From Synergistes jonesii (lineage in GTDB: Bacteria > Synergistota > Synergistia > Synergistales > Synergistaceae), in NCBI RefSeq assembly GCF_000712295.1, contig NZ_JMKI01000004.1, forward strand, positions 24,077 through 88,076: a stretch of DNA of 64,000 nucleotides, given 5' to 3'. Below are positions 52,145 through 61,558 of this stretch, piece by piece; the first letter of the stretch is position 1, and every line of letters starts with the position of its first letter. The position numbers were made by a program, and so were the translations under genes. The notes under the pieces were generated by a model. The model was not told the origin of the DNA, searched no databases, and worked only from the letters and a program-made list of their open reading frames with translations.

Positions 52145-53317
52145 ATGAAACTTGGAAACGATTTTAAAAGAGTCCTCCGGCAGATCGAGGAGGAGAAAGG
52201 GCTATCGGAGGAGATAATAGTTTCGAGCCTTGAAATGGCGATGGTATCGGCATATAAGAAATTCAAGGGCGGCAACCATCAGACCGAGGTCTATATCGAT
52301 ATCGAAAATGGAGAGTTCACACTTTACGAGGTCTACGAGGTAGTCGAAGAGGTGAGCAACCCGGATGCCGAGCTGACGCTCGAAGAGGCGAAACGGCGCG
52401 GCTACAGCGACGTCGAGGTCGGCGATTTCATCCACGTCGAGGTTTTCCCGGAAGATTTTGGACGCATCGCGGCGCAGACGGCGCGCCAGGTCATCATCCA
52501 GAAGCTGAAGGACGCGGAGCGCCAGGTCGTCTACGAGCAATTCGCCGACAAGATCGGCAACGTTATAGCCGGCACGATATTCAAGGCCGAGGGCGATCAG
52601 ATACTCATTCGCCTGAACGACAAGACGGAAGCTATCATGCCGAAGGAAGAAAAGATTCTCGGAGAAAAGTACATCACAGGTAGCCTGAAAAAATTCTATC
52701 TGCTCGATGTCCGTCAGACTACGCGCGGCCCGCGAATCATAGTGTCGCGCACGCATCCCGGACTGCTGCGCAGGCTGCTCGAGGTGCAGGTGCCGGAGAT
52801 AAAGGACGGCATCGTGGAGATACGCAACATTGTCCGCGAGGCCGGAACGCGCGCGAAGATCGCGGTCTCCTCCCTCGACGTCAACGTCGAGCCGCTCGGC
52901 GCGTGCGTCGGTAAGCAGGGGCAGCGCATCCGTGCGATAAGCGACGAACTTGTAGGCGAAAGGATCGACATCATCGTCTACAACAGCGACCCTCTGAAAT
53001 ATATCACTAACGCGCTATCGCCTGCGAAGATCGTCCGCATCGAACCGCTGCTCGACCAAGACCGCTCGGTGACCGTCTACGTGCGCCCGGATCAGCTCTC
53101 GCTCGCGATAGGCAAGACCGGCCAGAACGTTCGCCTCGCGGCGCGCCTCACCGGCTGGAAGATCGACATCAAGGTCAAGGAAGAAGAGAAGCTGCCGACG
53201 ATGAAGGACCTCTTCATGGACATATCAGATATAGAGGCTGATAAGCCGACGGCCGTCGACCTTTTTGAAGATCTGCCCAAGGAAGGACCTAAGAAAAAGA
53301 AAGGCAGGAAAAAATAG
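52145..53317 (+). CDS. nusA: Transcription termination/antitermination factor NusA
   Basis: A 390-residue NusA. N-terminal RNA-polymerase-binding domain (1-130), S1 domain (about 135-200) and two KH domains (about 205-340; VGKQGQRIRAISDEL and AIGKTGQNVRLAARLTGW) are complete. The two C-terminal acidic repeats of E. coli NusA are absent, as in many bacteria. A Lys-rich tail follows. It lies 30 bp after rimP. Confidence 0.96.
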   Translation: MKLGNDFKRVLRQIEEEKGLSEEIIVSSLEMAMVSAYKKFKGGNHQTEVYIDIENGEFTLYEVYEVVEEVSNPDAELTLEEAKRRGYSDVEVGDFIHVEVFPEDFGRIAAQTARQVIIQKLKDAERQVVYEQFADKIGNVIAGTIFKAEGDQILIRLNDKTEAIMPKEEKILGEKYITGSLKKFYLLDVRQTTRGPRIIVSRTHPGLLRRLLEVQVPEIKDGIVEIRNIVREAGTRAKIAVSSLDVNVEPLGACVGKQGQRIRAISDELVGERIDIIVYNSDPLKYITNALSPAKIVRIEPLLDQDRSVTVYVRPDQLSLAIGKTGQNVRLAARLTGWKIDIKVKEEEKLPTMKDLFMDISDIEADKPTAVDLFEDLPKEGPKKKKGRKK

Positions 53318-53322
53318 CCGGC

Positions 53323-53613
53323 ATGGCTAAGCTCGACCATGCACAAACTGCAAAAAAACGGCGCCCGCGCACCTGTGTAGGCTGCGGCGAGGAGTCGCCG
53401 AAGCGCGAGCTTCTGCGCGTCGTAAGGGGTACGGACGGCGCGGTCCGCTACGATTCGACGGGCAAGGCGAACGGCCGCGGCGCGTACGTCTGCGCGCGGC
53501 GCCAATGCGTCGAAGCCGCGAAAAAGAAAAAGTCTTTTTCGCGCGCGCTGAAGGCGGAAGTCCCCGACGACCTTTTCGACGCGCTGCTTGAGAGGTGCTG
53601 CGAAGATGGCTGA
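53323..53613 (+). CDS. ylxR: YlxR-family (DUF448) RNA-binding protein
   Basis: A 96-residue basic protein with the DUF448 signature: RTCVGCGEESPKRELLRVV near the N-terminus and GRGAYVC...C. The family lies between nusA and infB in many genomes and binds nucleic acid; a role with RNase P or as a nucleoid-associated regulator has been proposed for relatives. It starts 5 bp after nusA. Confidence 0.9.
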   Translation: MAKLDHAQTAKKRRPRTCVGCGEESPKRELLRVVRGTDGAVRYDSTGKANGRGAYVCARRQCVEAAKKKKSFSRALKAEVPDDLFDALLERCCEDG

Positions 53614-53959
53614 GCCGTCGGCCGCGGCGAAAAAAGCTCTCAGCCTGCTTGGACTCGCGCGTGGGGCGGGCGCGCTCTTCATCGGGCAGGATAAGATCGC
53701 GGAGGCTCTGAGAGGTGGCGGAGAACTGGCGGTATTCGTGACGGAGGACGCCGGAGGCGGCGCGATGCGCAAATTTCTTGCCGCCGAGGAGAGGGGAAGG
53801 CTGAAAATATATAAGTTAAAAAATACCGGAAGGGCGCTTCTGGGGAAGAGTCTCGGGGTGGGCGCGGCCCAGGCCGCGGCGCTCCCGGCCGGAAGCGGTT
53901 TTGCGGAAAAGATAATAGCTGTATTGAATGAGGACAGGAGGAGTGATGCCGATGAGTAA
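53606..53959 (+). CDS. L7Ae-family ribosomal-like protein (YlxQ)
   Basis: A 117-residue L7Ae/L30e-fold protein ([20 protein letters not shown] is the start of the fold). YlxQ proteins bind kink-turn-type RNA in related bacteria. The ATG at 53606 follows GAGGTG and overlaps the ylxR end by 8 bp; it overlaps infB by 8 bp. Its place between ylxR and infB is conserved. Confidence 0.85.
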   Translation: MAEPSAAAKKALSLLGLARGAGALFIGQDKIAEALRGGGELAVFVTEDAGGGAMRKFLAAEERGRLKIYKLKNTGRALLGKSLGVGAAQAAALPAGSGFAEKIIAVLNEDRRSDADE

Positions 53960-56000
53960 AATCAGAGTATACGACCTCGCCAAGATGCTTGAGAAGAGCA
54001 GCGGCGAAATGGTGGAGATACTTAAAAATTTAAATGTGGAAATAAAATCTCATATGAGTTCTATAGAAGAGGAGCTTGTTCCAATGGTGGAGAGTTTCCT
54101 GAAAGAGGAAAAAGAGGCCGCAGCTAAGCCCGCTGTGGAGGAAGCACCGGCTTATCCTATCGTCTATGTGCATGAAGGCGCTTCCGTCGCCGACGTGGCG
54201 GCGCTCGCCGGCGAAAGGCCGGGAAGCGCCGTAAAGGTGCTGATGATGGGAGGGCTGATGATGCCGGCCTCCACAGCTGTGGATGAAAGGGCGCTGAGAA
54301 TTCTCGGCAGGACCTTCAAGAAAAACTTCGTGTTCGGCGAAGCGGAGGAGAAGGAAGCGGAAGAGCCCGCGGCGGCCGCGGGAGTCGAGGCCGAAGCCGT
54401 CGTTAAGGAGCAGCTGAAGGCGCGTCCGCAGGGCGGCAAAAAGGCGAAAGAGAAAGGCAAGAAGAAAAAGCGGCTGAGTGAGGGTGAAGCGCCGCGTCCA
54501 CCCATCGTCACGGTGATGGGGCACGTCGACCACGGAAAGACGACTCTGCTCGACAACATCAGAAAGACCCACGTCACGGAGAGAGAGGCCGGCGGCATAA
54601 CGCAGCATATAGGGGCGTCGCGCGTCGACTACAACGGAAACACTATCGTATTCCTCGACACTCCGGGACACGAGGCTTTCACGGCGATGCGCGCGCGCGG
54701 GGCCCAGGTCACGGACATCGCGATACTCGTAGTCGCGGCCGACGACGGGATCAAGCCGCAGACGATCGAAGCGATGAATCACGCGAAGGCGGCCGGCGTG
54801 CCGATAGTGGTGGCGGTGAACAAGATAGACAAGCCCGAAGCGAAGCCGGAGCGCGTGCGCCAGCAGCTCTCCGATTACGGCCTCGTTCCCGAGGAGTGGG
54901 GCGGCGACACTATTATGGTCGACGTTGCGGCGAAAAAGGGTACGAACGTCGACGAGCTGCTCGAAATGCTGCTGCTCGTCGCCGAGATGCAGGAGCTCAA
55001 GGCCGACCCGAACGCGGCGCCCTCCGGAACCGTCATCGAGGCGAACCTCGACAAAGGCAAGGGGCCGGTTGCCACCGTGATAGTGCAGGAGGGCACTCTG
55101 CGCCGCGGCGACATAATCCACACGGGCTCGGCGTGGGGCAAGATACGTGCGATGATAGACGACAAGGGCAATACGGTCAGCGAAGCCGGCCCGTCGATGC
55201 CGGTCGAGATTCTCGGCCTCGAAAGCGTGCCGCAGCCCGGAGAAAAATTCACCACGCTCTCGACAGAGCGCGAGGCGCGCGATCTTATATCGCAGAGCGA
55301 ATTCGAACGCCGCGAAACGGATTTTGGCAAGGCGAAGCGGCTGACGCTCGAAGAACTGTACGAAAAGATGCAGACGGAAGAGATCCCGCAGCTGCGCATA
55401 GTCCTCAAGACCGACGTCCAGGGCTCCCTCGAAGCGTTGCATTCGTCGCTTATGAAGATGAGCACCGATTCCGTTTCGATAAACGTCGTCCACGAAGGCG
55501 TCGGCAGGATATCCGAATCCGACGTCATGCTCGCGTCGGCCTCCAACGCGATAATAATCGGCTTCAACGTCCGCCCGGACGGCAACGCGAAAAGGGTTGC
55601 CGAGAACGAGGGCGTGCAGATAAGGCTCTACCAAGTCATCTACGACATGCTCGACGACGTCAAAGCCGCCATGGAGGGCATGCTCGCCCCCGAGCTGCGC
55701 GAACACACGCTCGGACAGGCCGAGATACGCGAGATATTCCGTGTGCCGAAGGTCGGCAACATCGCAGGCTGCCGCGTTACGGAGGGGCTTGTGCGCAGGA
55801 GCGCGAAGGTGCGCCTGATACGCGACGGCGTAGTCTTCTGGAGCGGAGACCTTTCGAGCCTCAAGCACTTCAAGGACGACGTGCGCGAGATAAAGGCGGG
55901 CAACGAATGCGGGCTGAGCTTTGAAAAGTTCCAGGACTTCAAAGTCGGCGACGTGATCGAAGCCTACGAGATATTGAAAGAAAAGAAAGCGCTGGAATAG
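53952..56000 (+). CDS. infB: Translation initiation factor IF-2
   Basis: A 682-residue IF-2, the GTPase that brings initiator tRNA to the 30S. An N-terminal IF2-N domain ([16 protein letters not shown]) and a basic linker precede the G domain: [17 protein letters not shown] and NKID. EF-Tu-like domain II, domain III and the C-terminal tRNA-binding domain IV follow. It is short compared with E. coli IF-2 because the linker is reduced. ATG 53952 is preferred; ATG 53946 shares the AGGAGG site. Confidence 0.97.
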   Translation: MSKIRVYDLAKMLEKSSGEMVEILKNLNVEIKSHMSSIEEELVPMVESFLKEEKEAAAKPAVEEAPAYPIVYVHEGASVADVAALAGERPGSAVKVLMMGGLMMPASTAVDERALRILGRTFKKNFVFGEAEEKEAEEPAAAAGVEAEAVVKEQLKARPQGGKKAKEKGKKKKRLSEGEAPRPPIVTVMGHVDHGKTTLLDNIRKTHVTEREAGGITQHIGASRVDYNGNTIVFLDTPGHEAFTAMRARGAQVTDIAILVVAADDGIKPQTIEAMNHAKAAGVPIVVAVNKIDKPEAKPERVRQQLSDYGLVPEEWGGDTIMVDVAAKKGTNVDELLEMLLLVAEMQELKADPNAAPSGTVIEANLDKGKGPVATVIVQEGTLRRGDIIHTGSAWGKIRAMIDDKGNTVSEAGPSMPVEILGLESVPQPGEKFTTLSTEREARDLISQSEFERRETDFGKAKRLTLEELYEKMQTEEIPQLRIVLKTDVQGSLEALHSSLMKMSTDSVSINVVHEGVGRISESDVMLASASNAIIIGFNVRPDGNAKRVAENEGVQIRLYQVIYDMLDDVKAAMEGMLAPELREHTLGQAEIREIFRVPKVGNIAGCRVTEGLVRRSAKVRLIRDGVVFWSGDLSSLKHFKDDVREIKAGNECGLSFEKFQDFKVGDVIEAYEILKEKKALE

Positions 56001-56356
56001 TGAAATTCGAAGGCGGAGGACTTGACAATCCATTCTGGATCGCGGCTGCGCGTCTGCTGATAGAGATCCCATACGCGGCGAGCCTCAAGGACAGGAGGCG
56101 TGTCGTGCGCTCTCTCACGGACGGCGCGCGCTGCAGATTCGCGGCCTCGGCGTCGGACTTAGGCCCCGATGGGACGCATAAGACGGCGGAGCTCGGCTTC
56201 GCTTTCTGCGGTTCTTCGTCCGCCGAACTGCGCGAAAGAATGGCAAATCTTAAAAAGTTCCTCTGCCAGAGGGAAGAAGAGGGAGAATTTGAAATAATGA
56301 GATTTTCCCCGGAGGTGTTCAGCCATGGCGACATATCGGATCGACAGGATAAATAA
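56000..56356 (+). CDS. DUF503 family protein (YlxP-like)
   Basis: A 118-residue protein with the DUF503 core: LLIEIPYAASLKDRRRVVRS with KTAELGFAFCG, and an end rich in Glu. It overlaps the infB stop (GTG at 56000) and overlaps rbfA by 32 bp. Between infB and rbfA this family is a regular member; its function is unknown, though ribosome assembly is often suggested. Confidence 0.8.
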   Translation: MKFEGGGLDNPFWIAAARLLIEIPYAASLKDRRRVVRSLTDGARCRFAASASDLGPDGTHKTAELGFAFCGSSSAELRERMANLKKFLCQREEEGEFEIMRFSPEVFSHGDISDRQDK

Positions 56357-56702
56357 GGAATTCCTGCGCCTGATCTCCGAAATGCTGAGGACGCGCATAA
56401 AGAACGACGACGCGGCGAAGGCCGTGCTGACCAAGGTAACGGTCTCGCGCGATCTCAGCCATTCAAAGGTCTACTATACCGTTATAAAGGAAGAGGAGCG
56501 CGAGCCCGTGCAGAATGCGCTCGACGCGGCCGCGGCGCCTCTGCGCGCGATGCTCGGCAAGGAGCTCAAGCTGCGCACGATACCGGAGCTGCATTTTATC
56601 TATGACGATTCCGAAAGCAGGGCGCGCGCGATGGACGAGCTTCTCGATAGGGTGGCGGCGCTCGACATGCGGCAGGCGGCCGAAAGGAAGACGCAGCAGT
56701 GA
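56325..56702 (+). CDS. rbfA: Ribosome-binding factor A
   Basis: A 125-residue KH-fold protein for late 30S maturation. Markers are RIDRINKEFLRLISEML, VTVSRDLSHSKVYYTV and RTIPELHFIYDDS. The start is the ATG at 56325 behind GGAGG. It overlaps the neighbouring genes at both ends, in the translation operon. Confidence 0.95.
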   Translation: MATYRIDRINKEFLRLISEMLRTRIKNDDAAKAVLTKVTVSRDLSHSKVYYTVIKEEEREPVQNALDAAAAPLRAMLGKELKLRTIPELHFIYDDSESRARAMDELLDRVAALDMRQAAERKTQQ

Positions 56703-57703
56703 CGTCATACGGCGATAGCTTTGTCGAGGCTCTTGAAAAGCTGAAAAAACACGCCTCATGGGTCATCCTCTGCCACGAAAATCCAGACGGGGACACGCTC
56801 GGCTCCGCGTTTGCGCTTTACTCGCTCGGGCGCAGGGAGGGCAAAAAGGTGAGCATCTACTCGAAGGACGATAGGCCGGAGGTTTTTTCGTTTTTCGAAT
56901 ATTTTGACGAGTTGCGTTCGGCTGAAAAACTGCCCCCCGACGAAGTAAAGGGCGCATTGTTGGTCGCAGTCGACACGAGCACGGAAGAAAGATCGCTCGC
57001 AAATCTGCCTGAGCTGCTCGTTGCCTGCGCGGACAGCGTGAACATAGACCATCACGGCGACAACGCGCTCTACGCCGCGACGAACCTCGTCGCGCCTAAA
57101 GCGTCGGCGACCGCCGAGATAGTCACACGGCTGATGGAGGCTTACGGCGCGGGCATCACTCGCGGCGAGGCCGCCGCGCTTTATACGGCGCTCACGACGG
57201 ACAACGGCAGCTTCCGCTACAACTCGACGTCCGTCGAAAGCCACCGCTGCGCGGAAATTTTGCTCACTGCCGGCGCCGTTCCCTCCGAGATAGACGATCG
57301 CATCCACGAGAACATGACGGAGGATGTGCTGCGCCTCTGGGGCGCGGCGCTGACGCGCACCGAGCTCTTCGCGGAGCGTCGCTGCGCCTTCTTCTGGCTG
57401 CGCGGCAGCGAAATATCGGCGGCGCGCGCGACGCCGAATTCTCTCGACGGGCTCGTAAACATGCTGATGCGCATCAAGGGCGTCAAGGTCGCGCTCTTAC
57501 TCGCCGAAATAGGCGGTCGCAACAAGCTGAGCGTCAGGAGCCGCGCGCCTTACAGCGCGCGCGATATAACTGCGCGCTTCGGCGGCGGCGGTCACGTCGG
57601 CGCGGCAGGCGCCAAGGTGGACGGGGATTTTGACGGCGCGATAGCGAGGGTAAGGGAAGAGGCTGAAAAATATGTCCGTGTCGGGAATCCTGCCGGTAAA
57701 TAA
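56699..57703 (+). CDS. nrnA: DHH-DHHA1 phosphoesterase (NrnA-like)
   Basis: A 334-residue bifunctional oligoribonuclease / pAp-phosphatase-type enzyme. DHH-domain motifs are CHENPDGDTLGS, AVDTSTEE and NIDHHGDN, and the DHHA1 domain ends in RFGGGGHVGAAG. NrnA degrades nano-RNA and 3'-phosphoadenosine phosphates, and sometimes c-di-AMP products. The GTG start overlaps the rbfA stop by 4 bp. rbfA-nrnA-truB is a familiar order. Confidence 0.9.
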   Translation: MTSYGDSFVEALEKLKKHASWVILCHENPDGDTLGSAFALYSLGRREGKKVSIYSKDDRPEVFSFFEYFDELRSAEKLPPDEVKGALLVAVDTSTEERSLANLPELLVACADSVNIDHHGDNALYAATNLVAPKASATAEIVTRLMEAYGAGITRGEAAALYTALTTDNGSFRYNSTSVESHRCAEILLTAGAVPSEIDDRIHENMTEDVLRLWGAALTRTELFAERRCAFFWLRGSEISAARATPNSLDGLVNMLMRIKGVKVALLLAEIGGRNKLSVRSRAPYSARDITARFGGGGHVGAAGAKVDGDFDGAIARVREEAEKYVRVGNPAGK

Positions 57704-58607
57704 GCCGGAAGGGCTCAGAAGCACCGACTGCGTCCAGAAGATTCGCTCCATCCTCGGAAGAAGCCTCAAGGTCGGACACGGCGGAACGCTCGATTCTACG
57801 GCTTCCGGGCTCCTCGTGATCCTCGTCGGCCAGGCGACGCGCCTCTCGAACTTCGTGATGGAGCTGCCGAAGGTATACGAGGCCGAGGTCGCGCTCGGCC
57901 GCGGAACGACGACGGACGACGCGAGCGGCGAAACGACGGAGCGCGCTCCGTGGGGGCATGTGACGGATTCGGCGCTCGACTCGGCGCTCTGCGCCTTTTT
58001 CGGCTGGCGTATGCAGCGGCCGCCGGCCGTCTCGGCGGTGCACGTCGGAGGGGAGCGCGCGCACGCGATCGCGCGCAGCGGGCGCAGCGTGCTGCCGGAA
58101 GCGAAGCCCGTCTGCTTTCTCGACATAGCGCGCCTTACGCCGCTGGACGAAAACGGGCGTGTGCGCTTCCGCGTCAGCTGCCGCAGAGGTACCTACGTAC
58201 GCAGCTTCGCCAGGGACTTGGGCGGGCTTTTGGGCACGGCGGCGCATCTGAGCGGACTGATTCGCCTTTCGAGCGGCCCCTTTAGCGCGGATAAGGCGAA
58301 GCCGGCCGCCGAGCTATTTGAGATGACGCGCGAAGAGCTCGCCGCCGAAATGATTCCGACGCCGGCCCTGCGCCGTATCTTCCCGAGCTACGAGGCCGAC
58401 CGCGGAGCGTACGAAAAGCTTTCGCACGGGCAGAAAGTTTCGCTGCTCGGGCTGAAGCGCAGGCTGCCGCATCTTGCGCAGCCGCTGCGCGGCAGGGTCA
58501 TAGTCGCGTCGGAGAAAATTTTTTCGGTCTGCGCCGAAGCACGGCGCGGGGGAAGCTGGGAGCTTGCTCCTGAAGTGAATATATTGATCGAAGGAGACGG
58601 GGAGTAA
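57672..58607 (+). CDS. truB: tRNA pseudouridine(55) synthase
   Basis: A 311-residue TruB. The N-terminal GILPVNKPEGLRSTDCV and the catalytic Asp motif GHGGTLDSTASGLL are intact, as is the RRGTYVRSFARDLG region. It makes psi55 in the T-loop of tRNAs. Overlaps nrnA by 32 bp and the ribF start by 1 bp. The C-terminal ~60 residues are a PUA-like region that is weakly conserved. Confidence 0.95.
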   Translation: MSVSGILPVNKPEGLRSTDCVQKIRSILGRSLKVGHGGTLDSTASGLLVILVGQATRLSNFVMELPKVYEAEVALGRGTTTDDASGETTERAPWGHVTDSALDSALCAFFGWRMQRPPAVSAVHVGGERAHAIARSGRSVLPEAKPVCFLDIARLTPLDENGRVRFRVSCRRGTYVRSFARDLGGLLGTAAHLSGLIRLSSGPFSADKAKPAAELFEMTREELAAEMIPTPALRRIFPSYEADRGAYEKLSHGQKVSLLGLKRRLPHLAQPLRGRVIVASEKIFSVCAEARRGGSWELAPEVNILIEGDGE

Positions 58608-59530
58608 TGATCTACGCTCTCGGCGCTTTTGACGGTTTCCATCTTGGACACAGGCGGCTTCTCGAAAGGGCGGCGCGGCGCGCCGCCGAAGGGGGAGCCG
58701 GCTGGGGCGTGATGACCTTCGAAGGGCACCCGAGGATGCTCTTAAACGGCGGCGATTTCAAAATGCTTTTTTCGCCGGAGGAGCGCGGCGTCATAGCGCG
58801 CAGCCTCGGTGTCCCGCGCATGGAAAGGATACCCTTCACGCGCGAATTCGCCTCTCTTTCGCCGGAGGGCTTCGCCGGCTTCATAGCGGAGCGCTACGGA
58901 ATCGACGGGCTCGTCGTAGGCGAGAATTTCAGATTCGCGAAAAACCGCGCCGGCGATCCGCGCGTGCTCGCGGAGCTTTCCGCCGAGCGCGGCTGGTCGC
59001 TCGACGTGATGCCGTCGTACAGGATCGGCGGCTGCGTCGTCAGCAGCACCGAGACGCGCATCGCAGTTTCGTGCGGGCAGATGCGCCGCGCGGCGGAGCT
59101 TCTCGGCTACCCGTTCATGATAAGCGGAGAGGTCTCGCACGGCGACGAGAGGGGCAGAAAGATAGGCTTCCGCACAGCGAACATAGCGATGCGGAAAAAC
59201 AAAGTATATCCTCCCTTCGGCGTATACGCGGCGCTTGTTTCCATCGACGGCGGCTGGCTGGCGGCGGCCCTCAACGTCGGCGACAACCCCACCTTCGGAG
59301 GCGACGCCGAGCCGCGCTGCGAGGCCCATATACTGGATTACGGCGGGGCCCTTTACGGAAAGACTCTGACTCTTTTCATAGTCAGCGAGATACGCGGCGA
59401 AATAAAATTCGCCTCCGCCCACGAACTCGCGGAGCAGATATCGCACGACGCGGCCGAATGTTCCATAGCCTGCCGCGGCTACCTGTCGCGCAACGAAGCC
59501 GCGATGCGTAAATTTGCCGCTCTTCTTTGA
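58607..59530 (+). CDS. ribF: Bifunctional riboflavin kinase / FAD synthetase
   Basis: A 307-residue RibF. The N-terminal FAD synthetase (about 1-165) has GAFDGFHLGHRRLLERA and the SSTETR signature. The C-terminal riboflavin kinase (about 175-300) has GDERGRKIGFRTANI and ALNVGDNPTF. It makes FMN then FAD. The ATG overlaps the truB stop. It closes the rimP-to-ribF transcript. Confidence 0.95.
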   Translation: MIYALGAFDGFHLGHRRLLERAARRAAEGGAGWGVMTFEGHPRMLLNGGDFKMLFSPEERGVIARSLGVPRMERIPFTREFASLSPEGFAGFIAERYGIDGLVVGENFRFAKNRAGDPRVLAELSAERGWSLDVMPSYRIGGCVVSSTETRIAVSCGQMRRAAELLGYPFMISGEVSHGDERGRKIGFRTANIAMRKNKVYPPFGVYAALVSIDGGWLAAALNVGDNPTFGGDAEPRCEAHILDYGGALYGKTLTLFIVSEIRGEIKFASAHELAEQISHDAAECSIACRGYLSRNEAAMRKFAALL

Positions 59531-59555
59531 CAGTATTAAAATGCTGTCGTATCAT
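59527..59555 (+). promoter_or_regulatory. Promoter of the prolyl-isomerase-like gene
   Basis: TTGACA (59527-59532), a 17-nt spacer and TATCAT (59550-59555). It overlaps the ribF stop. Confidence 0.7.
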
Positions 59556-59599
59556 TACCAAGTTGTTTCACGTTTCATTCTTGAGGAGGAAGATTTCCC

Positions 59600-60631
59600 T
59601 TGCTGAGACTTATGCGTAACCACACCAAAATAATAATGATAATCGTGATACTCTTCTTCGTAGCCTCCTGTTTCGCGGGGTACGGGCTCTACGTGCGCGG
59701 GAACCGCGGGAGGCAGGAAGGAATGCGCGACTACGCGGTAGCGGAGGTCGGGGGAAAGACGGTCATGCGCTCCGAACTTGAAAAAGCCGCGCAGCAAATC
59801 TCAGAGCGGTACGGAAACAATGTGACCTCGGCCGACGCGCCGGGAATCAGAAAGGCCGCGCTCGACGGCATAGCTATCGAGGGAGAACTCGCAAAAGAAA
59901 TATCCGACAGAAAAATAGAGGCGGCTAACGATGAAATAGACGCCGAGTACAAAAGGGCGATGGACAGCTACCCTACGCGCGAGGAGTTCGCCGAATACTT
60001 GAAGCGCAGCGGCCGCACGGAGCGGCAGATCAAAGAGGACATCAGAAAGCACATACAGATGCGCAAGCTTTTCGAGTCTCTGGAAAATGACATAAAGATC
60101 GACGACAAGGAGACGCGCGCGTTCTACGACGCGACGAAGCCCTTCCTATTCAAGCGTCCGGCCGGCTTTAACGTTAACATAGCGGCTTTCACCGACAAGG
60201 CGGCGGCGGAGGAAGCCCGAAAGGAGATAGCGGCGGGCGGCAAATGGGACGACGTCATCGCGAAGCACCGAGCGGCGCTGGAAATGGCGACTTCCTACGA
60301 CAAGCCGATGCTGATGGCCGAGCAGATGCTGCAGAAGGAGCTGCCCGTGTTGAAGGACTATCCGATGAACAAGGTCACGCCTGTCGAAGACGCCGGAGCG
60401 AACCGCTCCTATATAGCGATAAAGCGCAGCAAAGAAGCGGAGCGCGTGCTCTCCTTCGACGAGGCGAGCGCGGATGCCGCGAGCGCGCTCAAGAATCAGA
60501 AAATGCAGCAGGCCCAGCAGAAGCTCTTCGGCGATCTGCTGGAGCGGGCGGACGTGAAGATATTAGACGAATCGATATTCCCGTCGAATAGGGCGGAAGG
60601 CTCCGCGGCCTCGGCCGATAAAGTCGATTGA
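59600..60631 (+). CDS. Membrane-anchored SurA/PpiD-like chaperone or prolyl isomerase
   Basis: A 343-residue protein with one N-terminal transmembrane segment (IIMIIVILFFVASCFAGYGL). A SurA-N-like helical domain (about 50-160) follows, and then a degenerate PpiC-like region (about 190-300). The classic parvulin active-site residues are not clear, so isomerase activity is doubtful; chaperoning of exported proteins is likelier. TTG start behind GAGGAGGA, spacing about 10. Confidence 0.7.
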   Translation: MLRLMRNHTKIIMIIVILFFVASCFAGYGLYVRGNRGRQEGMRDYAVAEVGGKTVMRSELEKAAQQISERYGNNVTSADAPGIRKAALDGIAIEGELAKEISDRKIEAANDEIDAEYKRAMDSYPTREEFAEYLKRSGRTERQIKEDIRKHIQMRKLFESLENDIKIDDKETRAFYDATKPFLFKRPAGFNVNIAAFTDKAAAEEARKEIAAGGKWDDVIAKHRAALEMATSYDKPMLMAEQMLQKELPVLKDYPMNKVTPVEDAGANRSYIAIKRSKEAERVLSFDEASADAASALKNQKMQQAQQKLFGDLLERADVKILDESIFPSNRAEGSAASADKVD

Positions 60632-60650
60632 CAAAAACATTTTGCGAAAA

Positions 60651-60677
60651 AGGGGCCGTTCACGGCTCCTTTCGTTT
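60651..60677 (+). terminator. Terminator of the SurA/PpiD-like gene
   Basis: AGGGGCCG (60651-60658) pairs with CGGCTCCT (60663-60670) with one G-U pair, followed by TTCGTTT. It separates this gene from the TPR operon. Confidence 0.6.
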
Positions 60678-60694
60678 ATAGGGCGGCGGTTGAA

Positions 60695-61558
60695 ATGAAC
60701 GTTGAAGAGATATTCGAGCGGTACGAAAAATTGTTGAAAGAGAGCGGTGTGAAAGAGGCTGGCATATACCTTGAGAGCCGCGCGCGCGAGGCGGAAAAGG
60801 AAGCGCCCTTGGCGGCCGCGTCGTGCTGGAACGAGCTCACCGGCTACTGGCGCGCCTGCGGCGATAAAGAGAAAAGCTACGCTTCCGCCGAAAGGGCGCT
60901 TGCGATACTCGGGGCGAAGCGCCTCGCCGAGAGTCGACATTACGCCGTAGCGCTGCTTAACTTTGCCACGGCGAAGACCGCGTTCGGCGACACGGACGGA
61001 GCCTTGGAGCTCTACGAAAAAGTCGAAGAGCTCTTCAAAAAGGCGGAAGGCGTTCCGGATTACCAGCGCGCGGCTCTTTGCAACAGCAAGGCGCAGCTCC
61101 TTCTGAAGCGCGGCGAAACGGCCGAAGCCGAGCGCTACTTCGAAGAGTCGCTCGCGCTGCTTGAAGGCATAGAGGACGCGGGAAGCGAGATCGCCACCTG
61201 CAGCGCCAACATGGCGTACTGCGCGATGGCGCGCAGAGAACTTGCCGAAGCCGAGAGGAGGCTCGCAAGGGCTGAAAACTACTTCAAGGACGCGCAGGAC
61301 GACCCGCACGCGAACGTCGCCCTCTCCTGCCGCGGGCAGCTCGAATTCCTGCGTGGGAACTGCGCGGCCGCGGCGGCCTCTTTTGAGAAGCTCGCGGCGG
61401 ACATCGAAAGGCGCTACGGGCGCAACGCGAACTACGCGCTCGCGCAGCGCAGCGCGGCCAAAGCCTTCGAAGCCGCGGGCGACGCGGCGAAAGCGGCAGA
61501 CTGCCGCGCACTTGCGGAAAGCGTGCCGGAGCGGGGGGAAAATGACGCGGGGGCTTGA
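60695..61558 (+). CDS. Tetratricopeptide repeat protein of a TPR-DUF4037-DUF4125 operon
   Basis: A 287-residue all-helical protein with about six TPR-like units (for example LLNFATAKTAFGDTDGALEL, RAALCNSKAQLLLKRGETAE, SCRGQLEFLRGNCAAAAASF). It is cytoplasmic. TPRs bind partner proteins, and this gene is tightly coupled to the DUF4037 gene by 17 bp of overlap. The same neighbourhood order occurs in other anaerobes, to my recollection. A scaffold or sensor for the nucleotidyltransferase-like partner is the simplest reading. Confidence 0.75.
   Translation: MNVEEIFERYEKLLKESGVKEAGIYLESRAREAEKEAPLAAASCWNELTGYWRACGDKEKSYASAERALAILGAKRLAESRHYAVALLNFATAKTAFGDTDGALELYEKVEELFKKAEGVPDYQRAALCNSKAQLLLKRGETAEAERYFEESLALLEGIEDAGSEIATCSANMAYCAMARRELAEAERRLARAENYFKDAQDDPHANVALSCRGQLEFLRGNCAAAAASFEKLAADIERRYGRNANYALAQRSAAKAFEAAGDAAKAADCRALAESVPERGENDAGA

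Noticed and set aside
54030..56072. Very long open frame (about 680 codons) on the minus strand
   Set aside because: It is the antisense shadow of infB in GC-rich DNA, with no ribosome site and an Arg/His/Leu-rich, domain-free product.
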